Translations under genes and position numbers: made by a program
NCBI GenBank assembly: GCA_017522685.1
Contig: JAFWYN010000032.1
Location: 1 to 64,000 of the forward strand
Direction: 5' to 3'
Source of the DNA: Lachnospiraceae bacterium
Lineage (GTDB): Bacteria > Bacillota_A > Clostridia > Lachnospirales > Lachnospiraceae
DNA: 64,000 bases
The notes under the pieces: model-generated
Told to the model about the DNA's origin: nothing
Seen by the model: only the letters and a program-made list of their open reading frames with translations
The model's database searches: none
In this document: one piece after another, positions 31,366 through 40,224 of the stretch
How the letters are laid out: each line of letters starts with the position of its first letter
Position numbering within the stretch: position 1 is the stretch's first letter

Positions 31366-31827
31366 GTGAAAAGCATTTTTTACGTGATAGTACAGTGTAC
31401 ATGGGGAATTTTGCAGACCATGCTGGGGGGTGTTATCTTTCTCATGCATTGTAAAGATAAACATTTTTTCTATCATGGTGCAATTATTACAGTATGGGAG
31501 CACAAATCCAGTATGTCCTTAGGGCTGTTTGTATTTGTTACTGCCAAGCCTTACTTTGCCAGGAAGTTTGAAGGGAAGATAAGTACGGAGGAACTTTCCA
31601 ATCGTTTGCTGGTTCATGAATACGGACATACCATACAATCTATTATATTAGGACCGTTATACCTGATTGTGATTGGGATACCCTCTACCTTGTGGGGATT
31701 TGCAGGCGGCAAAAAGCGTAGAGATGAACAGATTTCGTATGGGGCTTTTTTTACTGAGAAGTGGGCCAATATTCTTGGGGAAAAAGTGACCGGTGAAGAA
31801 TCGATAGGGGATCTTGTTTTGGATTAA
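31366..31827 (+). CDS. Membrane protein with HEYGH motif
   Basis: A 153-residue protein of unknown family with two or three hydrophobic segments. His-Glu-Tyr-Gly-His-Thr-Ile-Gln near 84-91 has the zinc metalloprotease HExxH form, followed by Gly-Pro-Leu-Tyr-Leu and a further helix. Similar small HEYGH membrane proteins occur widely but without proven protease activity. GTG 31366, seven bases after GGAGG (31354-31358), is preferred over ATG 31345, which lies upstream of that RBS. A CPBP protease gene follows after 65 bp. Confidence 0.72.
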   Translation: MKSIFYVIVQCTWGILQTMLGGVIFLMHCKDKHFFYHGAIITVWEHKSSMSLGLFVFVTAKPYFARKFEGKISTEELSNRLLVHEYGHTIQSIILGPLYLIVIGIPSTLWGFAGGKKRRDEQISYGAFFTEKWANILGEKVTGEESIGDLVLD

Positions 31828-31892
31828 ATTATCAGAATAGTTATGGATAATTTTATTAGTTCCCATGAATTTTCAGTGTGAGGAGAATTTAG

Positions 31893-32726
31893 ATGAAAAC
31901 AGGAAAAATGATCTTGAGTATTATTTTAAGTTTTTTGGTAATGGTAGTGGCCCAAGGGGTTGCCTGTCTGTTTGGAAACATGGTGGTTCTTATGAAAATG
32001 CCAATCTTTATAGGTAATATAGTGACAGGCATTTTATATATTATTTTTGCATATTTGCTGTTATGGCTACTGTGCAAAAAACTTTTGAAGGGGGATATGA
32101 GTGACTTTAATATACCGTCGTTTAAGATTGGTTTGAAATGGTGGATGGTAGCACTACTGTTGCCGCTTCTGGTTACTGCATTTTACATATTATTTGTTCC
32201 CGGTTCCTTTCGGCAGAATGATTTAGATTTGAATCAGAGGTTGGAGATTTTGTCGACGGGTATTTTCTTTACAGGATTGGGTGCAGGGATTGTGGAGGAA
32301 ATGGTTTTTCGTGGTGTCATGATGAGGGCCATAGAGAAAAGATTTAATAAAAAAATTGCGATTCTTGTACCCTCTTTATTGTTTGGTTTTATCCATATTT
32401 TAGGTATGGGTTTCGACCTTTTAAGTTGTACCTTGGTTGTAGTGGCCGGTACAATGGTGGGTGTCATGTTCTCTCTTATTGCTTCTGAGACCGGATCCAT
32501 TTGGAATAGTGCGATTGTTCATGCTTTTTGGAATATCATCATCATTGGTGGTATTTTGTGGATTGGTATAGAAATGGATGAATATTCCCTGTATAGTTTT
32601 GTATTGGATACAAAATCCTTTTTGGTGACCGGTGGAGAGTTTGGAATAGAATCATCGCTGATAGCCGTCATCGGGTATAGCTTGGTGTGTGTGTTTGTTG
32701 TATTATGGGGAAGAAAGAAAAAATAG
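31893..32726 (+). CDS. CPBP family intramembrane metalloprotease
   Basis: Polytopic protein of 277 residues with about eight helices in the CPBP/ABI family of membrane-embedded proteases. All motifs are intact: Glu-Glu-Met-Val-Phe-Arg-Gly near 137-143, Phe-Ile-His near 166, and His-Ala-Phe-Trp-Asn near 211. This contrasts with the eroded copy fused to the HAD domain at 14701. GAGGAG precedes the ATG. The substrate is unknown; family members mature peptides or serve in self-immunity to bacteriocins. Confidence 0.88.
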   Translation: MKTGKMILSIILSFLVMVVAQGVACLFGNMVVLMKMPIFIGNIVTGILYIIFAYLLLWLLCKKLLKGDMSDFNIPSFKIGLKWWMVALLLPLLVTAFYILFVPGSFRQNDLDLNQRLEILSTGIFFTGLGAGIVEEMVFRGVMMRAIEKRFNKKIAILVPSLLFGFIHILGMGFDLLSCTLVVVAGTMVGVMFSLIASETGSIWNSAIVHAFWNIIIIGGILWIGIEMDEYSLYSFVLDTKSFLVTGGEFGIESSLIAVIGYSLVCVFVVLWGRKKK

Positions 32727-32852
32727 TGAAATCTGCTGTATTGTTTTTTCATATTTTTCTATGAATTCTTTATTTTTTTCCAATACTATGCTATACTAAA
32801 TCCATGCCGAAAAGGCATATGAAAATACTTAGAGCGTACCGGAGGGGATAAA

Positions 32853-33308
32853 ATGGCAAGTGCAGAACAATTTCAGACAAAAGTAGAGGCCTTTTTGGAG
32901 GCATGTGAATCCTTACAGGAAAGAGGTCTGTGGGAGGAAGAAGAGTACGGCAATGTGCAGGCATATTATGTAAATGATTTGGTGTGTATTATCGCCAGAA
33001 TCATTGCCGCAGACGGTCAGATTACCGAGCGCGAGACCGAGTTTTTAGGTGGAGTATTTGGTTTTGATTACAGCCCGGAAGAGCTGGAAGAGGTTTATGA
33101 AATCTGTATGGATAGTATCAGCGATATGTTTGAAACCGGTGTGAATGAAGCATATCAGCTGTTGAAGGATATGGACATGGATTTGGCCGACAGCTACAAG
33201 GAATTAATTCTTTTGGCGGGTCAGGTGGCTATGGACAGTGATGACATGATTATGAGCACAGCAGCAGAGAGAGAAGAAGTAAGAAAGCTGCAGGAGTTGT
33301 TGGGTTAA
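32853..33308 (+). CDS. TerB-like protein
   Basis: A 151-residue acidic, all-helical cytosolic protein resembling the TerB/DjlA N-terminal fold: Ile-Ile-Ala-Ala-Asp-Gly-Gln-Ile-Thr-Glu-Arg-Glu near 50-61 and Val-Ala-Met-Asp-Ser-Asp-Asp near 127, each with an Asp-rich turn that can bind a metal. An extended -10 (TATGCTATACT) at 32787-32797 lies upstream and a strong terminator follows, so it is a single-gene unit. No other tellurite-resistance gene is near. Confidence 0.7.
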   Translation: MASAEQFQTKVEAFLEACESLQERGLWEEEEYGNVQAYYVNDLVCIIARIIAADGQITERETEFLGGVFGFDYSPEELEEVYEICMDSISDMFETGVNEAYQLLKDMDMDLADSYKELILLAGQVAMDSDDMIMSTAAEREEVRKLQELLG

Positions 33309-33328
33309 TAAAATACATATAAAAAACG

Positions 33329-33377
33329 AACACTACTGACAGTGTGTAAATGCACATTAGTCAGTAGTGTTTTTCTT
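33329..33377. terminator. Terminator between convergent genes
   Basis: AACACTACTGAC (33329-33340) pairs perfectly with GTCAGTAGTGTT (33360-33371), followed by TTTCTT; on the reverse strand a T-run also follows the stem. Confidence 0.9.
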
Positions 33378-33407
33378 AGTAAGTAAAAGAATAACAGTCC
33401 TTTGAAG

Positions 33408-35051
33408 TCATGCAGCAGGGACTACAATATTGCTTGAAGTAATGTTTTCAAAGGATGAGATGATGTCTTCCACCGTGTCCACATCAAAAGGATTCGGAAG
33501 TCCCACGTCTATAAGGGTATCAAAGAAAAATTGCTCTATATCTGTTTCAAGACAAAGGTTTGTATAGATGCTTTGTGCGGTCTCATAATCCTGATGTATT
33601 GCAACGGAGTATAGGGACATAGATGCCAGCTCGCTGGTGGCATAGCTTAAATAGTAAACGGGAGCCTCTATGGTAACATACTGTGCATAGGTATATAGTT
33701 CCTCTTTTGACATAAAGGATTCGATATTTTCGTAGCCTCTTAGAATATCATCCATAATGCCTGAGAATTGTTCCGGAGAAGTAAGGTCCTTGCAAGTATA
33801 GATGGTTTCTTCATATTCATCAATGATAGTTGACAATATGATAATATCTAATCCGTAACGTAAGCGCCATAGTAAAAACATTTCATAAACCTGTGGGTCG
33901 AATTTGCCGTCAAGATAACAGAGCATAAGCCATTCATTTCCCTGAGAATGTACTTCGCAGGTATCATATGGCAAAAAGCTGTCTTCGAAATGATAAAATG
34001 CTGTATAATGACCTAATTCATGAATCAGTGTAAGCAAATCCTGGCACTGATTGCCAAGGAACACATAGGGTTGCTCGCAGTAATACGAAAAGTCTGTAAA
34101 ACCGGTGGTATATGCATTCTCAGAGGTGGTATACATCAAAGCATTTCTGTCAAACAGATAATTCATAAAAGTTTTCATATCCTCTGGGTAACTGTTGATA
34201 TATCCGGTAAGATATTCATTTGACGGCTCACAAGTGTCCTTGCGCAGGGAGGAAAAAAGGGCCATCTGTTCATCGTTAAGTGATGCCCTCTTTTCATGAT
34301 ACAGAGAGTCTGTTTCGAAGTAAAAGGGTAAAATATACTCCCTTACATTTTTGCGAAAGGCCTCCCGTTGTTCTTTGGTGTATTCCCGCAGATAGATTTC
34401 AGTGGCGGAGTAGTCATAGTAATTCTCATAGTCGTTCAGTAAGGCAATCTGTTGTGAGGTTTTGACATATTCATAGTAAATATTTTCTAATGCAACGGAC
34501 CATTCTTCAGACCCGGGATTGTCTAAAGATAGATATTCACGTACGAAATCATTTTGTTTTGCTTCCAGGTCAAAAATTTCTTCATTTGAAAGGGTGAGAA
34601 CACGCAATTCTTTTTCTGTCCAATCTTCAAATACCTTATTCTTGGAGGATAAATCAGAAAGATACAGCTTTTTGAGGACACGTAAGCTTTCTTCTGCAAC
34701 TGCAAAAAAGGCATCCTCGCTGAAAACATATGCTTCGTAGGCAGCCTCATCTTCCAAATCAGCGTAATAGAGCATCTTGCTTACATCATACTGGTGAGAG
34801 ATGTAGTTGGTTTTATCCGTTATAAGTTCAACGGTTTTTTCTATTTTTGAGTTTTTTCCGTTGTCAATGTATGTTTCCAATTGCTTGATGACATCATGAG
34901 TATCGCTAACATAGGCTTCGGTGAGTGAATACTCAAAACTCATGGGAGTCGAATAATCCGGTTGGGACCGGGAAGCAGAAAATGCTGCTGTTACAAAAAG
35001 AAGGGTAAGTAGTAAGAGGAATAAGCAACGTCCGATATACATTTTTTTCAT
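33408..35051 (-). CDS. Secreted M3-like metallopeptidase
   Basis: A 547-residue protein with a signal peptide (basic start, hydrophobic core to about Ala-Phe-Ser-Ala-Ser). The body is helical like oligoendopeptidase F / M3 enzymes, with the zinc motif His-Glu-Leu-Gly-His-Tyr near 343-348 and, after the usual ~25 residues, Glu-Val-His-Ser-Gln-Gly-Asn-Glu in the third-ligand helix. No lipobox Cys is seen, so it is probably released or held by the signal segment. GAGGTGA lies before the ATG. Most M3 peptidases are cytosolic; an exported form suggests extracellular peptide trimming. Confidence 0.85.
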   Translation of the reverse strand: MKKMYIGRCLFLLLLTLLFVTAAFSASRSQPDYSTPMSFEYSLTEAYVSDTHDVIKQLETYIDNGKNSKIEKTVELITDKTNYISHQYDVSKMLYYADLEDEAAYEAYVFSEDAFFAVAEESLRVLKKLYLSDLSSKNKVFEDWTEKELRVLTLSNEEIFDLEAKQNDFVREYLSLDNPGSEEWSVALENIYYEYVKTSQQIALLNDYENYYDYSATEIYLREYTKEQREAFRKNVREYILPFYFETDSLYHEKRASLNDEQMALFSSLRKDTCEPSNEYLTGYINSYPEDMKTFMNYLFDRNALMYTTSENAYTTGFTDFSYYCEQPYVFLGNQCQDLLTLIHELGHYTAFYHFEDSFLPYDTCEVHSQGNEWLMLCYLDGKFDPQVYEMFLLWRLRYGLDIIILSTIIDEYEETIYTCKDLTSPEQFSGIMDDILRGYENIESFMSKEELYTYAQYVTIEAPVYYLSYATSELASMSLYSVAIHQDYETAQSIYTNLCLETDIEQFFFDTLIDVGLPNPFDVDTVEDIISSFENITSSNIVVPAA

Positions 35052-35140
35052 ATTGGGTCACCTCATTTGTATGTTGGTTTCATAACAGTTTTATGTAATA
35101 ATTATAGCAAGAAAAAGGTACGTAGGCAATGAAAAACAAA

Positions 35141-35163
35141 AAGCCGACTCAAATGAGTCGGCT
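35141..35163 (-). terminator. Terminator overlapping the pdxY 3' end
   Basis: The stem AGCCGACTCA / TGAGTCGGCT is followed on the reverse strand by TTTTTG. The first arm is made of the last four codons and stop of the kinase gene, so coding and terminator share bases. Confidence 0.85.
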
Positions 35164-35970
35164 CAAATTTTGTTCAAAAAGTACTCCATCCAATATGGGA
35201 AGATTTGCTTCTTCGCTATCTCGAATACAGGCGCAGATAAAGTCAACAGCTTGATGCACGCTGGTTTCGAGAGATATATTTTTTAAGGCATTGGCACTGA
35301 GGATGGAGGCAAAAATGTCTCCGGTACCGTGGCGGGCAGCACCCGCGGAGGGGAAACGGATTTCGGACAGATTGCCTTTGTTCCAGATAAATACCATCAG
35401 TTCCTGCCCGGTTTCAATCCCTGTAACCACAATCTGCTTTTCGCATTCCGGGTCTAAAGAAGCGCAAAGTGCGGTGAGTTTTTCGGTAGTCCATCCCTCT
35501 TCGGTATAAGGGGTATCCGTCAGCAGACAAAGCTCTGTCAGATTAGGGGTAATCAAATGGGCCTGCTTGACCAGCACCTTCATTTGTTCGATATGCGCAG
35601 GAGTGACGGTGCGATAGGGCTTTCCGTTATCCCCCATTACCGGGTCGATGATGATGGAAGCATCTTCCTTTAGCAACTTACTGTTAAGGAAATACTGTAC
35701 GCTGTCCATTTGCTCTTTGTTGCTTAGGTAGCCGCAATAAAAGCCATCGAAGCGTAATTCTAACTGTTCCCAAACCTGCAGAAAGGGGAGAATCTGTTCT
35801 GTAAAATCCTGCTTGGCGCAAATCGGAAAGGCCAAATGATTGGACAAAACACTGGTAGGAATGGGGCATACCTGCACCTGCATCACACTGATAATGGGTA
35901 ATGCCACAGTGGTGGAGATACGTCCGAATCCGGCAAAGCTGTTTAACATGGCTAAACGTGGTGTATGCAT
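35149..35970 (-). CDS. pdxY: Pyridoxal/pyridoxamine kinase
   Basis: Phosphorylates vitamin B6 vitamers with ATP; ribokinase fold, 273 residues. Asn-Ser-Phe-Ala-Gly-Phe-Gly-Arg near 10-17, Asp-Pro-Val-Met-Gly-Asp-Asn-Gly near 112-119, Thr-Pro-Asn-Leu-Thr-Glu near 143-148, and the catalytic Arg-His-Gly-Thr-Gly-Asp-Ile-Phe near 219-226. The ECF S-component gene lies 9 bp upstream on the same strand, so uptake and trapping by phosphorylation are co-expressed. pdxY and pdxK cannot be separated by eye. Confidence 0.9.
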   Translation of the reverse strand: MHTPRLAMLNSFAGFGRISTTVALPIISVMQVQVCPIPTSVLSNHLAFPICAKQDFTEQILPFLQVWEQLELRFDGFYCGYLSNKEQMDSVQYFLNSKLLKEDASIIIDPVMGDNGKPYRTVTPAHIEQMKVLVKQAHLITPNLTELCLLTDTPYTEEGWTTEKLTALCASLDPECEKQIVVTGIETGQELMVFIWNKGNLSEIRFPSAGAARHGTGDIFASILSANALKNISLETSVHQAVDFICACIRDSEEANLPILDGVLFEQNLSRLI

Positions 35971-35979
35971 GGGTTCCTC

Positions 35980-36885
35980 CTACTTAATAAGTAAGCCTGC
36001 TTTTTTCAATGCAGGACGCAGTGCCAGGAAAATGATGGATGCAAAAATAACTGCGGTCACAGCGTTTACACTGGTGGTTACGGCAGCCATTTTCGCCAGA
36101 GCCTTGGAAAGGTCCTGAGGTACACCCAACAAATAGGTTTTATAGAAATAACCGGTGATAGGATCAGCAAAAATATTGAAGACCATACCTGCCGAACAGG
36201 ATACAATGGTAGCAACCGTAATATATTTCTTAGTGTGACGCTTATTGATTTTGAATAGAGTATGTGCCACAAAGCCTACGATGAGGCCGATGCACAGCTT
36301 TAATACAAAGGTTTTGGGAGCACTTGTCACATAAGCGGTGGTTAAGTCGCCAATGGTCATGCCCACGGCACCTGCCAGTCCGCCCCAGAAGCCTCCCAGG
36401 AGCAATGCACCCAGGACGCAGAAGACATTACCAAAATGGAAGGCGGTCTTTTCCGGACCTACCGGGATATCAATCTTTAAAAAGGCAAAGCCAATGTAGC
36501 ACAGTGCAGCCATGAGTCCGGCCTGGGCCAGCTTGGCAGCGTCGGTTTTGCCAAATTCTTCGCTAATGCCGTGGAAGGCGTTGTAAAGCCCTTTTATTAA
36601 AAGCAGTATGCTTAAGAAAAGGAAGGTCAGAGAGAAGGAATAGGGCTTCTCCTGCTTCAGTTTGAGGTCGGAGAGTTCTGCCTTTTCTTCCTGCAGTGCA
36701 TCTAAATCGCCGGTGGCAGTACCTTCCTCTACGGCAGTAATCTGTTTCTTGACTGCGGAAAGTTCCTCACCGGTAGCCACGGACTTCTGATAGCTGTTGC
36801 GATAAGTAACCAGGGCAAATATGATACTGAGTAACAATAAAAATGCTGCAACAATCAGCAGAGTAAAGCTTTTGGTTCGTTTCAT
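35980..36885 (-). CDS. ECF transporter S-component, probably for vitamin B6, with N-terminal extension
   Basis: A 301-residue membrane protein. The last ~185 residues are an ECF S-component (Gly-Pro-Glu-Lys-Thr-Ala-Phe-His-Phe-Gly-Asn, then Gly-Gly-Phe-Trp-Gly-Gly-Leu-Ala-Gly-Ala). The first ~110 are extra: one helix, a charged stretch of about 45 residues with coiled-coil character (Glu-Glu-Leu-Ser-Ala-Val-Lys-Lys to Leu-Lys-Gln-Glu-Lys), and a second helix. Assignment to vitamin B6 rests on the adjoining pyridoxal kinase gene. The energising EcfAA'T module is not in the window. Confidence 0.85.
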   Translation of the reverse strand: MKRTKSFTLLIVAAFLLLLSIIFALVTYRNSYQKSVATGEELSAVKKQITAVEEGTATGDLDALQEEKAELSDLKLKQEKPYSFSLTFLFLSILLLIKGLYNAFHGISEEFGKTDAAKLAQAGLMAALCYIGFAFLKIDIPVGPEKTAFHFGNVFCVLGALLLGGFWGGLAGAVGMTIGDLTTAYVTSAPKTFVLKLCIGLIVGFVAHTLFKINKRHTKKYITVATIVSCSAGMVFNIFADPITGYFYKTYLLGVPQDLSKALAKMAAVTTSVNAVTAVIFASIIFLALRPALKKAGLLIK

Positions 36886-37041
36886 GATTAATCCTCCTGT
36901 TATGTAAAGCAGTTATGATAGAGTATGTATTTCATTTCAACTGCGTGTTTTCATTTCCATAGTTTTACACAAAACTGGCATTGTGAAAAGTGCCAGAATA
37001 AGTTTTTTTAAACAGGCCAGTTTGGAGCGTGCACAAAAAGA

Positions 37042-37070
37042 TTGAGTTCTGCTTGGCTTTGGGATATACT
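37042..37070 (+). promoter_or_regulatory. Promoter of the NarL-type two-component operon
   Basis: TTGAGT (37042-37047), 17 bp, TATACT (37065-37070), 32 bp before the kinase start. Upstream, CTGGCA/TGCCAG with a T-run at about 36972-37005 forms a hairpin of unclear role in the 217-bp divergent gap. Confidence 0.65.
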
Positions 37071-37102
37071 GAGGTTATAGAATCTTTGTAGAGGATAAGT
37101 GA

Positions 37103-38260
37103 ATGAATCCATGGTTTGTTAAGGAATCCCTCTTCATGCTGCTAATAGGTATTTGGCTGATGCTCCAGTGCTATCATGTGGTAATCAGGGAAGAAAGGAA
37201 ACTGCATATATTCTGTGTAATAGGAAAGCTCCTGGTGACAGTGGGCTTACTTTTGTTGCATCCGATTCCTTTCTTGGCGATTGTGTTGTTCTTTTCCTTT
37301 TATCCCAAGTATGAGCCGGAGGGTGTACGCTATGGTATCTTAAGCTTGCAGGCTTTGCTTCCTATCGGTGGCGCCCTGCTTTGTAAGGCCTATGGAGGGA
37401 CAGAAAAAGGAGGCACCCAAGTTCTTTTGGTAGTAATCTTTACGGCACTGTTTGCAGTAGCTGATTTGAGTGTGCGCAGTATGCAGTATAAAAACAAGCA
37501 GCTGTATCATCAGATGGAAAATACGGCTGTAAATGAGCAGAAGGTAAAGAATCTAAACCGTGAAATTTCGCTTCGTTCCCAGGTGGCAGAGCGAAATGCC
37601 AGACTGGAGGAGAGAGAGAATATCGCCCGTAATATCCATAATGTGGTGGGACATACCATTACTTCGGCACTGGTGTCACTGCAGGCCTATGAGGTGCTGA
37701 AAGACGCAGACCCGGATAGAGCGGAAGGGAAGCTTTCCGCCACTTCGGAAAGAATGCATTTGGCCCTGGAGGAAATCCGCCGGGCGGTTCGGGTACTGGA
37801 TGCGGAGACAGAAGAGATCAGTTTGCAGGATTTTTGTAGCTTGCTGGCTACGGAGGCGGATAAGTTTTCCACGGATACGGAGATAAAGATTGTACATAAT
37901 TTTGCAGAAGGTCATGAGAAGGAACTATGGGTGGAGAAGCGCACCTGTGAGTTTCTGCATTCCGTGCTGACAGAGTGTTTGAACAATGGTATCCGCCATG
38001 GGGAGGCCACGCAGTTTTTCGTACATCTGGACTATGACACGGCTCATATCAAGCTGGTGGTTTCGGACAATGGCAAGGGCTTTACGGGACTTACGGATGC
38101 AGAATGGAAGAGACGGTTGGAAAACGGTTACGGATTACGTAAGATAAAGGATTATGTGTTGACTCATGCAGGCACCTACAAAGTGGATGGTGAGGATGGC
38201 TTCCGGGTACAGGTGGAGCTGCCCTTGGTGACTGTGGCAGAGGAAAAAGGAGAACGATAA
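37103..38260 (+). CDS. NarL-type sensor histidine kinase
   Basis: A 385-residue kinase with about five N-terminal helices (1-130) and almost no extracellular loop. A coiled coil leads into the HisKA_3 domain: Glu-Arg-Glu-Asn-Ile-Ala-Arg-Asn-Ile-His-Asn-Val-Val-Gly-His, phospho-acceptor His near 179. The ATPase domain has Glu-Cys-Leu-Asn-Asn-Gly-Ile-Arg-His-Gly and Asp-Asn-Gly-Lys-Gly-Phe. It shares one base with the regulator gene. The following ABC transporter genes are likely targets. Confidence 0.92.
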   Translation: MNPWFVKESLFMLLIGIWLMLQCYHVVIREERKLHIFCVIGKLLVTVGLLLLHPIPFLAIVLFFSFYPKYEPEGVRYGILSLQALLPIGGALLCKAYGGTEKGGTQVLLVVIFTALFAVADLSVRSMQYKNKQLYHQMENTAVNEQKVKNLNREISLRSQVAERNARLEERENIARNIHNVVGHTITSALVSLQAYEVLKDADPDRAEGKLSATSERMHLALEEIRRAVRVLDAETEEISLQDFCSLLATEADKFSTDTEIKIVHNFAEGHEKELWVEKRTCEFLHSVLTECLNNGIRHGEATQFFVHLDYDTAHIKLVVSDNGKGFTGLTDAEWKRRLENGYGLRKIKDYVLTHAGTYKVDGEDGFRVQVELPLVTVAEEKGER

Positions 38261-38907
38261 TGAGTATACGAGTGTTTTTGATAGATGACGAAGAGCTTCT
38301 CACGGAAAGCATGGAAATCATACTGACCGTGAAGGGGCAGATGGAAGTGGTAGGCATCGCCAAAGACGGTAAGGAAGCACTGGAAAAGCTTAAGCAGGTG
38401 ACGGCTGATATTGCACTGGTGGATTTGAATATGAAGGGAATGGGCGGTATCGAGCTGATTCCCAAGCTTAAGGAGCGTTATCCCGACATGAAGCTTTTAG
38501 TGCTCACCACCTTTTACGATAATCATTATATTACGGAGGCCTTGGCCGGCGGAGCGGATGGTTATCTCTTAAAGGATAGTGCAGGGGATACCATTATTAA
38601 GGCCATTCATCAGCTACTGGCAGGACAGAGTGTACTGGCAGGGAAGGTGTTGGAAGCCTTGACGCGGATGATGACAGGACAGACAGAGAAGAAGGAAGAA
38701 TCCACTTCTGCATTACCCAAAGATTTAACTGCCAGGGAGCTGGAGATTTGCGGGCTGCTTACCAAGGGCTACAGCAATACAGACCTGGCAAAGGAACTGT
38801 TTTTGGCAGAGGGTACGGTAAAAAATTATATGATGAATATTTATGATAAGTTCGATATTCATGACCGTACCGCACTGGTTTTGTTTTTAAAAGACATCAT
38901 AGCATAA
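38260..38907 (+). CDS. NarL/LuxR-type response regulator
   Basis: A 215-residue regulator with a receiver domain (acidic Asp-Asp-Glu near 8, phospho-acceptor Asp near 55 in Leu-Val-Asp-Leu-Asn-Met, Lys near 105) and a C-terminal LuxR helix-turn-helix (Leu-Thr-Ala-Arg-Glu-Leu-Glu-Ile-Cys, Ala-Glu-Gly-Thr-Val-Lys-Asn-Tyr). The stop of the kinase overlaps its start, so the two are made together. Confidence 0.94.
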   Translation: MSIRVFLIDDEELLTESMEIILTVKGQMEVVGIAKDGKEALEKLKQVTADIALVDLNMKGMGGIELIPKLKERYPDMKLLVLTTFYDNHYITEALAGGADGYLLKDSAGDTIIKAIHQLLAGQSVLAGKVLEALTRMMTGQTEKKEESTSALPKDLTARELEICGLLTKGYSNTDLAKELFLAEGTVKNYMMNIYDKFDIHDRTALVLFLKDIIA

Positions 38908-38916
38908 GTATGACTG

Positions 38917-38952
38917 AAGTCACAGGGGAAGAGATTCCATTGTGACTTTTTT
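38917..38952 (+). terminator. Terminator after the response regulator
   Basis: AAGTCACA (38917-38924) pairs with TGTGACTT (38941-38948), followed by TTTT. It separates the two-component genes from the transporter genes. Confidence 0.75.
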
Positions 38953-39026
38953 GTGACTTTTGCTACTGTTTTGGGGGAGTGGGATTTGCTAGACTTAGGA
39001 CAAAGGAAAAGAGAGGAGTAAGAAAA

Positions 39027-40223
39027 ATGCAACGATTGAGTGCATGGTTTTATCTGAAAAATAATAAAAAGCGGGCAGCCATATTGATTCTTAGTTTTGG
39101 CTTATACTTTGTCCTATTGTATGGGGTTCAGTTCTTTATGCACCCATCCGTTTACATGGATGAAGTGATTGCCGTGCATGGAGCAGAAAAAATGCAGAGT
39201 GGTTATATCAATGATTTAACAAAGTTAAATGAAGTCATGAATCTGGGGATGGATATGTCCTTGTGGGAACCGGAGCGTAGTGCGACTGTTGAGGCGAAGG
39301 TGGCAGAAATCAATAAGGGAACCCACAAATTTGCAGAACTACTTCGGGAAGAAGGAACCGCTGACCATGTTTTTATTTGTAACAGCTATGGTATCTATGT
39401 CAGTTCCTTCGGAGGAGACGGATACTATAGCGCCCCTATGTTGACCAGGGACGAATTAGTTACCTTCGCAGAGTATTTCGAGTTAGAGGTAATAGAAGGA
39501 CGGATGCCTGAGCAGCCGGGAGAATTCCTGATGGACGAAAGAATGGCAAAAAACCGGGGATTTACAGTGGGAGATTATTTATATGATTCGGAAAGCAAGC
39601 TGGTCGGTATTGTGGAGTATGATACATATGTGGCAATAGGAATTGATTATGCGGATGGATATAATCCGGACCGACATATATACCTTTTGAGTAATGGCAA
39701 AATATCGGATTTGAAAGAATATTTCGCTAAGTTTGGAATAGAAGCGGGTATCGAATCATCGAGTGCTATAGAAATCTATTCTGACCAGGTGAATGCCATA
39801 AAAAAAGTGGAGAAGTTTTCTGCTGAACTACAGGCACCGTTAAGTGTTATGACCTATTCCATCGCCTTTGTGCTGGGACTTACATTATTTTTCGTATACC
39901 GATTGCATGTACAGGACAGATACAGTGAATGGTGCCTTTATCGTTCTTTAGGATACTCTCAAAAGGAAGTGTATTCCCTTGCATTCCGGGAGTTTGGAAT
40001 TTGTATCGGGATTAGTGTAGGCCTGGCAGCGATTATCACCGCAGTGCTTTGTGTAATAGGGGCTGCACTCATGCGAAGTAAGGGGATGTTTTATGAATAT
40101 ATATTGCCGCCTGTATTGTTGCAGATTTTGGGAATCGGTACATTGCTGGCAGGAATAATGCAGATACCGGTAGTAATAGCAATGCAGAAGGTCAAAACCA
40201 TTGATGCCATGGAGGAAGAATAA
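39027..40223 (+). CDS. MacB/FtsX-type ABC permease (first)
   Basis: A 398-residue membrane protein with one N-terminal helix (about 17-36), a ~235-residue extracellular domain and three helices at the C-terminal end (about 275-295, 320-345, 365-385), the FtsX/MacB layout. GAGGAG precedes ATG 39027; the GTG/ATG further upstream is not needed. The extracellular part is specific to this gene and I do not recognise it. First of three genes encoding one exporter or mechanotransmitter. Confidence 0.85.
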   Translation: MQRLSAWFYLKNNKKRAAILILSFGLYFVLLYGVQFFMHPSVYMDEVIAVHGAEKMQSGYINDLTKLNEVMNLGMDMSLWEPERSATVEAKVAEINKGTHKFAELLREEGTADHVFICNSYGIYVSSFGGDGYYSAPMLTRDELVTFAEYFELEVIEGRMPEQPGEFLMDERMAKNRGFTVGDYLYDSESKLVGIVEYDTYVAIGIDYADGYNPDRHIYLLSNGKISDLKEYFAKFGIEAGIESSSAIEIYSDQVNAIKKVEKFSAELQAPLSVMTYSIAFVLGLTLFFVYRLHVQDRYSEWCLYRSLGYSQKEVYSLAFREFGICIGISVGLAAIITAVLCVIGAALMRSKGMFYEYILPPVLLQILGIGTLLAGIMQIPVVIAMQKVKTIDAMEEE

Positions 40224-40224
40224 G

